Positions 58,518 to 64,000 of a DNA stretch of 64,000 nucleotides are shown here, one piece after another. Within the stretch, counting starts at the first letter, position 1. Each line of letters begins with the position of its first letter. This DNA comes from an uncultured Microbulbifer sp. (lineage in GTDB: Bacteria > Pseudomonadota > Gammaproteobacteria > Pseudomonadales > Cellvibrionaceae). The stretch covers positions 1 to 64,000 of the forward strand of contig NZ_CANNGQ010000007.1 of the NCBI RefSeq assembly GCF_947504145.1, in the 5' to 3' direction. The notes beneath the pieces were generated by a model. The model had not been told where the DNA came from, did not search any database, and worked only from the letters and a program-made list of their open reading frames with translations. The position numbers and the translations under genes were made by a program.

Positions 58518-59879
58518 TCACTTGCCATCGAAGTATGCATCCGGTTCCTGTTCAGACCCTCCATCTGGTTCATGGTCGCGATCGCCGCGTATTGGCTCAC
58601 CATCCGCACCACGGCGCATTTCCCTTTCGAGTTGCGGGATGTCGGAGCCGCTCTCTGCGCCCCCGGCTCTGCGCTCTTCCGGGCTGACCTCACCCTGGCG
58701 AAACTGCTCCACCGGGCTTAACTGTTGCGGAGGTGTTTCGGGCTTCAGGCCTTTATAGGGATTGAGTGCCGTATTCTGAGGGGTCACGGGATTGCCGGCA
58801 CTCACACGCTGCAGTCCATTAACGACAATTTTTTCGCCCGCTTTGAGCCCGTCGAGCACGGCCCACAGTGCATTTTCCCGCTGGCCCAACTCAAGATAAC
58901 GTTTATTGGCGACATTCTTGTCGTCAATCACGTAGACAAATCGCCCCTGCATGTCTTCTTGGACCGCCGACTGTGGCACCAGTGGTTTTATTGCCTCGGC
59001 CCCAGAAAAAACACTGATCTCCACCCGCGCAAACTGGCCCTGAACCAGCAATTGCTCCGGGTTTGGGAAACGCGCGCGCACCAGCGCGGAGCCTGTCGCC
59101 TGGTCAATCTGGTTGTCCACGAAAACGATGATGCCGGGATACGGGTAGAGTTTTCCATTCGGCTGCTTGATCCGCACTTCGCGCTTTACCGGAGTAATAC
59201 CCTGCTGGCGCCGCCGCTCGCTTTCCTCCTGCACGGCGAACATACGGTTCTCGGGTACTTCAAATGTCACAAAAATGGGATCCATCCGCACAATGGATGT
59301 AAGCGGGTCAGTGCTCGGGCCAACCAGTGAGCCCTCGGTGTATTCAGATCGGCCAATCAGACCGGTTAGCGGGGCGCGGATTTCGGTATAGGAGAGGTTG
59401 AGCTGTGCCGTTTCAAGATCTGCCTGCATCGCAGCCACTTTCGACTCCGATTCCTCGAAATTTCCGGTGAGCTCATCCATCTGCATCTTGCTGATGGCAC
59501 CGGTCTTGATCAGCTCCCTGCCACGCTGGAAATTGCGCTGCGCGACCTGCAATGCGGAGCGCGCCTGCGCGAGATTGGCGCGCTGATTGTCGAGTGCAGC
59601 GATGTACGGTCGGGGGTCTATCTGATAGAGCAGCTCCCCCTTCTGAACCAGCTGGCCCTCGATAAAGTTGCGACTCTCGATATAGCCCTCAACCCGCGGG
59701 CGCACCTTGAACTCGTCTGTAGCAGCCACGCGCCCTACGTACTCAAAGCGCGGCACCACCTGATGAGCGCGCACAGCCAGCACCTCCACCGGTGGAGGCT
59801 TGGGCTTTGCCTGCTCTTCCTTTTTGGCGCAGGCCGCTGCAATCAGAGCAAGTGTCACCAAAACCAAAATACGCGCCAT
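58518..59879 (-). CDS. RND efflux periplasmic adaptor lipoprotein (AcrA/MexA family), 453 aa
   Basis: A lipobox (LIAAAC, C17) anchors it to the inner membrane. Following blocks are the lipoyl-type RVEGYIESRNFIEGQLVQKGELLYQIDPRPY, a coiled-coil hairpin (about 95-160) and the beta-barrel part YTEIRAPLTGLIGRSEYTEGSLVG. It couples the pump to an outer-membrane channel. A long disordered, acidic C-terminal tail of about 60 residues (from about 390, rich in Q, E, R and D) is unusual for the family. It is divergent from the Nudix gene at 59982. Confidence 0.94.
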   Translation of the reverse strand: MARILVLVTLALIAAACAKKEEQAKPKPPPVEVLAVRAHQVVPRFEYVGRVAATDEFKVRPRVEGYIESRNFIEGQLVQKGELLYQIDPRPYIAALDNQRANLAQARSALQVAQRNFQRGRELIKTGAISKMQMDELTGNFEESESKVAAMQADLETAQLNLSYTEIRAPLTGLIGRSEYTEGSLVGPSTDPLTSIVRMDPIFVTFEVPENRMFAVQEESERRRQQGITPVKREVRIKQPNGKLYPYPGIIVFVDNQIDQATGSALVRARFPNPEQLLVQGQFARVEISVFSGAEAIKPLVPQSAVQEDMQGRFVYVIDDKNVANKRYLELGQRENALWAVLDGLKAGEKIVVNGLQRVSAGNPVTPQNTALNPYKGLKPETPPQQLSPVEQFRQGEVSPEERRAGGAESGSDIPQLEREMRRGADGEPIRGDRDHEPDGGSEQEPDAYFDGK

Positions 59880-59981
59880 GGAAAACCAGCCACCGCTACT
59901 GCACAAAAATCCTACTTACCACTATAGAAGGAAGATGGCGGGCAGGCTGGCACTCACCTCTTCCGTGGGTATACTTGCGCC

Positions 59982-60518
59982 ATGAAATTTTGCAGCCATT
60001 GCGGCCACACCGTTGTATTCGAGATCCCCACCGGGGACGACCGCCCCCGCCATCTGTGCCGGGATTGCGGTGCCATTCACTACGTCAACCCTCGGGTCAT
60101 TGTTGGCACACTGCCCTACCTGGGTGATCAGGTGCTGTTATGCAAGCGCGCAATTGAACCACGATACGGCCTGTGGACTCTGCCCGCCGGGTTTATGGAG
60201 AATGGTGAAAGTAGCGAGCAGGGGGCACTAAGAGAGTCCAGGGAAGAAGCCCGTGCCAATATTCGGGTGGACGAACTCTTTGCCGTCTACGACATTCCGC
60301 ACATCAACCAGGTGTACCTGCTGTACCGCGGCGAACTGACCGACACGGATTTCGGCCCCGGGCCAGAGTCACTGGAAGTGGAGCTGTTCGACGAAAACGA
60401 CATCCCCTGGGAGGAGATGGCTTTTCCGGTAATGACGCAGACGTTGAAACATTATTTCAGCGATCGCGGGAAAGGACAGTTTGGACTGCACCGGGGCGTG
60501 ATTGAGCGGAAGCTGTGA
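59982..60518 (+). CDS. Zinc-ribbon Nudix hydrolase, 178 aa
   Basis: An N-terminal zinc ribbon (CSHCGHTV...CRDCGAIHY, C4, C7, C26, C29) precedes a Nudix domain with GFMENGESSEQGALRESREEARANI as its box (about 70-95). The combination is seen in NudC-like and ADP-ribose/NADH-related hydrolases of about 180 aa. The exact substrate is unknown. Divergent 102-bp promoter region shared with the pump operon. Confidence 0.88.
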   Translation: MKFCSHCGHTVVFEIPTGDDRPRHLCRDCGAIHYVNPRVIVGTLPYLGDQVLLCKRAIEPRYGLWTLPAGFMENGESSEQGALRESREEARANIRVDELFAVYDIPHINQVYLLYRGELTDTDFGPGPESLEVELFDENDIPWEEMAFPVMTQTLKHYFSDRGKGQFGLHRGVIERKL

Positions 60519-60566
60519 CGTTAGGGGTGCCCCGTGGCACCCGGTGCTCATCAGGGGCGCAGGAAA

Positions 60567-60884
60567 TTAACCGCAGCGTTCGTCCAGTTTCCACAGGTCG
60601 AACGCAGGCTCTTCATAGGGATGGGCGCTGCGCATGGCGGCGAGCACATCGTCCACCACATCGCCTGCGCACACCGTTTCAACTCGATATTCTGCCACCT
60701 GCTGAACCTCTCCCTGATGACCGATAAACGGCTGACTGCCATCTAACGGCCGAAACTGGCCACTGCCGAGCACCTGCCAGCAGCAGCTGTCGTAATCGCC
60801 AATTCGCCCCGCACCGGCGGCAAAAATAGCCTGCTTGACCGCCTCCAGGTGCGTATCGGGAATGTAGATACAGAGTTTGAACAT
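60567..60884 (-). CDS. NIF3/YqfO-like small protein, 105 aa
   Basis: The product MFKLCIYIPDTHLEAVKQAIFAAGAGRIGDYDSCCWQVLGSGQFRPLDGSQPFIG ends AHPYEEPAFDLWKL. This is the CutA1-like insert domain of the NIF3 family as a stand-alone protein, with the AHPYEEPAYD motif. The function is unknown. An ATG two codons earlier is the alternative start. It lies near the thioredoxin-like gene with a short gap. Confidence 0.85.
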   Translation of the reverse strand: MFKLCIYIPDTHLEAVKQAIFAAGAGRIGDYDSCCWQVLGSGQFRPLDGSQPFIGHQGEVQQVAEYRVETVCAGDVVDDVLAAMRSAHPYEEPAFDLWKLDERCG

Positions 60885-60912
60885 GGCCATGGGTATTTAA
60901 AGCAATCCAGGC

Positions 60913-61767
60913 TTAAAACATCAATGTCATCAGCTTGCGCTGGTAAATGGTCGCAACCGGATCGCCGGCGCCCAGTGCCTTGACGATATCCAGAAACGCC
61001 TGCTTGGCGGCTCCGTCGGCAAAACCCATATCCTGACGCAGTAATCCGAGCAAGAGCGCCAAGGCCTCTTCGTGGCGATCCGCCTGGCTGAGTTGCACCG
61101 CCAGTTTATAGGCAGATTCGCTGTCATCCGGATTTTCTGACAATGCCTGCTGTAGCGCCTTGATTTCGGGAGAGTCCGCCGCTTCCAGCTTCAACTCCAA
61201 CTGCGCCATCAGCTGCTGATAATCCGCATCCTGATCTGCCAGAAGGATCTTGCCCAGCACCTCTTCGGCTTCCTTGGTACGGTTCTTCTCCAGCAAAATA
61301 GCCGCGTACTGCTTGGCAATATCTGCCCGCTCACCGGAATCCGCATAGGATTGACGCAACAGCGGCAACGCTTCGTCAAGATTGCCCTCACCCACCAGCT
61401 TCTGCGCCTGTTGCAACTGCAGGTCCCATGACTTGGGCAGGTACTTGTCCAGCATCTCGCGAATCTGCGTTTCCGGCTGTGCACCGGCAAAACCATCCAC
61501 CGGCTGGCCGTCCTTCAGCACCATGACGGTGGGCAGGCTGCGCACACCCAGTTGCCCGGCGAGTGCCTGTTCGGTATCTGCATTCAGTTTTGCCAACAGA
61601 AACTGTCCGGCGTATTCATTGGCGAGCTTTTCCAACACCGGCATCAGTTGTTTGCACGGCTCACACCATTCCGCCCACACATCCACCACCACCGGGCGCT
61701 TCATGGACTCTTCGATCAATACTTGCTGGGCGTTCTCAGCGCTAACGTCGACAATAAATTCTTCCAC
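60913..61767 (-). CDS. cnoX: CnoX/YbbN-type thioredoxin with TPR-like tail, 284 aa
   Basis: The start is the GTG with AGGAG 5 bp upstream (product opens EEFIVDVSAENAQQ); the open frame begins nine codons earlier with TTG. The thioredoxin domain has the full CxxC motif WCEPC at C35 and C38, followed by tetratricopeptide-like helices (from about 120). Proteins of this type guard folding by binding to and protecting oxidised proteins and passing them on to GroEL. The E. coli protein lacks the WCxxC pair, so this one may be redox active. Confidence 0.9.
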   Translation of the reverse strand: MEEFIVDVSAENAQQVLIEESMKRPVVVDVWAEWCEPCKQLMPVLEKLANEYAGQFLLAKLNADTEQALAGQLGVRSLPTVMVLKDGQPVDGFAGAQPETQIREMLDKYLPKSWDLQLQQAQKLVGEGNLDEALPLLRQSYADSGERADIAKQYAAILLEKNRTKEAEEVLGKILLADQDADYQQLMAQLELKLEAADSPEIKALQQALSENPDDSESAYKLAVQLSQADRHEEALALLLGLLRQDMGFADGAAKQAFLDIVKALGAGDPVATIYQRKLMTLMF

Positions 61768-61880
61768 GATCACTCCTGGCTTTGTGGTTTCCAACGTGGT
61801 TTTAGGCTGGTCGCGACGGATTTAACTCACGACCTGATTTGGGCCGCATCATACCTGAATGGAGCGGCAAATTTACGGAA

Positions 61881-62186
61881 TCAACCCTTGCTACCGCCCT
61901 GGCACTGGGGGCTTGCAGGAGCCTGTCCTGCCCATTCCTCCGCGGTGTACAGGTGCAACGCCAGCGCATGAATCAGCCCCGCCATTTCATCCGCTAATAC
62001 CTTGTACACTTTCTGGTGACGCTGAACCTTGCGCACGCCGGCAAACGTTTCACTGACCAGCACGACACGAAAGTGCATCTCAGAACCTGCCGGCACATTA
62101 TGCATGTGGCTTTCGCAATCCACTTCGATATGGGATGGGCTGAAAGCATCGGTCAACTTTTGCTGAATTTTTTCTGCCAGGGACAT
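61881..62186 (-). CDS. BolA-family protein, 101 aa
   Basis: The start is MSLAEKIQQKLTDAFS. The BolA core has HIEVDCESHMHNVPAGSEMHFRVVLVSETFAGVRKVQRHQKVYKVLADEM with the GxGxHF-like and RVYxxL-like parts. BolA proteins join monothiol glutaredoxins to carry Fe-S clusters and also affect stress and cell shape. The C-terminus is extended by a QAPASPQCQGGSKG tail. It is 16 bp after the DjlA-like gene, probably the same transcript. Confidence 0.92.
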   Translation of the reverse strand: MSLAEKIQQKLTDAFSPSHIEVDCESHMHNVPAGSEMHFRVVLVSETFAGVRKVQRHQKVYKVLADEMAGLIHALALHLYTAEEWAGQAPASPQCQGGSKG

Positions 62187-62202
62187 AAAACAACTCCTCG
62201 TA

Positions 62203-62991
62203 TCAGGCCCGATCAACCGCGGCCTGACGCTTGCGCGCAGCGACAATTGTGTCGTAGGCCACGGTGATACTTTTCATCTGGTCTTCCGCGTGACGCATAA
62301 ACTCATCCGGCAGCCCTTTTGAGGCAATCTTATCCGGGTGGTACTCCGCGGCCTTACGGCGATAGGCCAGCTTCAACTCTTTGTCGCTCGCATCCGCGGT
62401 GCACTCGAGAATATCGTAATGCGCCTGCAGAGTGTCGCCACTAGCGCCCGGAGCGCGATGGGCAAACTCATTGAACATCGCAGTAAATATGGACCCGTGC
62501 AGCCCCAGCGATTCGGGAATTTTACGCAGTATCTGCTCTTCCGCCGGGTGCAGCTCACCGTCGGCAAACGCCACTGCAAACAACAGGCGATAAACCATTT
62601 CCCGCATGGCCTGATTGCGAATCAGCTGTCGGTACTGGTTTGCGTAATCGTAAATACTGAAATCGTCATCTTTGGCGTTCTGGAAAATCTTGATCGCCTG
62701 CTTGCGATCTTCTGCGTTCAGGCGCAGGTTGTTGTTGATGAAATCATCAACCAGCGCGATCTCCGCCTTGGAAACCTGACCGTCCGCTTTGGCCATTTTC
62801 GCCAACATGGAAAACAGTGCGACGATAAACACCGTCTGCGCGCCTTCGCGGTTCAGGGTAACACCAGCGTCGCTGAGCTTTTTCAGTCCAGACCCGAAGG
62901 ATCCCCCTACCCAGGCGCCCAATGCCGCACCGATAGGGCCACCAAACATCATGCCGATGCCAGCGCCGATACCTGCTCCCAACCAGGACAT
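62203..62991 (-). CDS. djlA: DjlA-like co-chaperone (TerB domain plus DnaJ domain), 262 aa
   Basis: The start is MSWLGAGIGAGIGMMFGGPIGAALGAWVGGSFG, a glycine-rich hydrophobic N-terminus typical of the membrane-anchored DjlA group (GGAGAAG 5 bp upstream). A TerB-like helical domain follows (about 55-170), and a C-terminal J domain (about 195-258) has the HPD motif in YHPDKIASKG. It should stimulate DnaK ATPase at the inner membrane. The overlapping arrangement with bolA suggests one operon. Confidence 0.92.
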   Translation of the reverse strand: MSWLGAGIGAGIGMMFGGPIGAALGAWVGGSFGSGLKKLSDAGVTLNREGAQTVFIVALFSMLAKMAKADGQVSKAEIALVDDFINNNLRLNAEDRKQAIKIFQNAKDDDFSIYDYANQYRQLIRNQAMREMVYRLLFAVAFADGELHPAEEQILRKIPESLGLHGSIFTAMFNEFAHRAPGASGDTLQAHYDILECTADASDKELKLAYRRKAAEYHPDKIASKGLPDEFMRHAEDQMKSITVAYDTIVAARKRQAAVDRA

Positions 62992-63127
62992 AACTTCTCC
63001 TTCCACAGCGCTGACAGCAACGCTGCTGTATTGCTAAAACGGCGGCCATATTACCACGGAGCCCCCGCTGACGCCCTTTCCGCGCAACAAACACAGACTG
63101 CGCAGTCAGCCTCAGACGCCAGAGACG

Positions 63128-63151
63128 AAAAACCCCGCCGAAGCGGGGTTT
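63128..63151 (-). terminator. Terminator of the OadB gene
   Basis: The stem aaaccccgc / gcggggttt with a short loop followed by TTTTT on the minus strand lies 24 bp after the OadB stop. Confidence 0.92.
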
Positions 63152-63174
63152 CTCTGAGCGAAGCAGTGACCAAC

Positions 63175-64000
63175 TCAGCCGGTCATCGCGCGCACCATGG
63201 TAATCATCACGCCCGCGGCAACTGCCGAGCCAATCACACCGGCCACATTCGGCCCCATCGCATGCATCAGCAGGAAGTTGTGTGGATTGGATTCGAGCCC
63301 CAGCTTGTTGGAAACCCGCGCGGCCATCGGCACCGCAGAAACACCGGCAGAACCGATCAGCGGGTTAATCTTGTTCTTGCTCATGGTATTCAACAGCTTA
63401 GCCATCAACACACCCGCGGCCGTACCGATGGCAAAGGCCACAATACCCAGCGCCAGAATCCCGAGGGTCTTGGGGTCCAGGAACTTGTCTGCCGCCAGCT
63501 TTGAGCCGACGGAAAGACCGAGAAAGATAGTGGTGATGTTGATCAGTGCGTTCTGCGCGGTGTCCGACAGGCGCGACACCACACCGCATTCCCGCATCAG
63601 GTTACCGAAACAGAACATTCCCAACAGCGGTGCTGCGTCCGGCAGGAACAGGGCAACCAGAATCAGCAACACCAGCGGGAAGACGATCTTCTCGCGCTTG
63701 CTGACCGGGCGCAGCTGCACCATCTCGATACGGCGCTCCTGCTCGGTGGTCAGCGCACGCATGATCGGCGGTTGGATCAGCGGCACCAACGCCATATACG
63801 AATAAGCGGCTACCGCAATAGCACCCAGCAGATCCGGCGCCAACAAGCTGGATACATAAATGGCCGTAGGGCCGTCCGCACCACCGATGATGCCAATGGC
63901 CGCGGCGTCAGCGATGGAGAAGTCCATAATCCCTGCAGCCGACATACCCACCGCACCGAGTACCGTGGCGAAAATACCAAACTGCGCGGCGGCACCGAGG
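63175..64000 (-). CDS. oadB: Oxaloacetate decarboxylase beta subunit (sodium pump), 3' part
   Basis: The visible part encodes [51 protein letters not shown] and onward to MVRAMTG. These are the helices and GGADGPT loop of the beta subunit of biotin-dependent sodium-pumping decarboxylases. The subunit uses decarboxylation of the carboxybiotin to export sodium. The gene's start lies right of the window, upstream on the minus strand, where the alpha subunit gene would be expected. The alternative is the related methylmalonyl-CoA or glutaconyl-CoA type. Confidence 0.93.
   Translation of the reverse strand, partial: LGAAAQFGIFATVLGAVGMSAAGIMDFSIADAAAIGIIGGADGPTAIYVSSLLAPDLLGAIAVAAYSYMALVPLIQPPIMRALTTEQERRIEMVQLRPVSKREKIVFPLVLLILVALFLPDAAPLLGMFCFGNLMRECGVVSRLSDTAQNALINITTIFLGLSVGSKLAADKFLDPKTLGILALGIVAFAIGTAAGVLMAKLLNTMSKNKINPLIGSAGVSAVPMAARVSNKLGLESNPHNFLLMHAMGPNVAGVIGSAVAAGVMITMVRAMTG

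Overview
The window looks like a stretch of chromosome from a marine gammaproteobacterium. Gene content and gene order fit the Cellvibrionales, and Microbulbifer is my best guess from memory of the families; no search was run. The chromosomal part is GC-rich and densely coded. The first 7.7 kb are visibly richer in A+T.

Positions 1-7729 are an integron cassette array. It holds fourteen complete cassettes and one cut by the left edge, all with their gene on the minus strand and each followed by an attC site (14 attC sites in three size classes). The leading end of the array is at about 7729, where a conventional integron would have attI and intI. There is no integrase gene there: about 400 bp of non-coding DNA leads straight to a fumarase gene. 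Most cassette genes are unknown; recognisable ones are a LysE-type exporter, a GFA-like zinc protein, a 2OG-Fe(II) oxygenase-like protein and an EF-Tu-domain-like protein.

From 8.1 to 25 kb there is class I fumarase, a coiled-coil membrane protein, Fe-superoxide dismutase, a DUF885 lipoprotein, a YadA-like trimeric autotransporter with a 420-bp internal duplication, an overlapping pair of a RoxA-like dihaem cytochrome and a catalase-like protein, Cu/Zn-SOD, then hda with a DUF2066 gene, and purM-purN with a DUF3108 gene. From 25 to 33 kb there is a FadL-type outer-membrane protein and a nitrate-type ABC uptake locus (binding protein, permease, ATPase, porin). A small PilJ/NarX-like sensor-domain gene broken at a run of nine G follows, then a cytochrome c5-like lipoprotein.

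From 33 to 40 kb lies the thiamine pathway thiC-thiO-thiS-thiG-thiDE-thiF on the minus strand under a TPP riboswitch. Two copies of a palindromic repeat flank thiC. They share a core (49 of 52 bases) but have different, self-complementary arms; I regard this as the most interesting unexplained element.

From 40 to 64 kb are an aldehyde dehydrogenase with a TauE-type transporter, accA, dnaE, a gamma carbonic anhydrase, an Ada-AlkA fusion overlapping an alkyltransferase gene, an M49-like lipoprotein, an ATM1-type ABC exporter, a CoA-type Nudix hydrolase, an RND efflux pump with its adaptor, a zinc-ribbon Nudix protein, a NIF3-like small protein, a CnoX-like thioredoxin, a BolA protein, a DjlA-like co-chaperone and the 3' part of an oxaloacetate decarboxylase beta subunit. 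I found no tRNA, rRNA, CRISPR array or insertion sequence.
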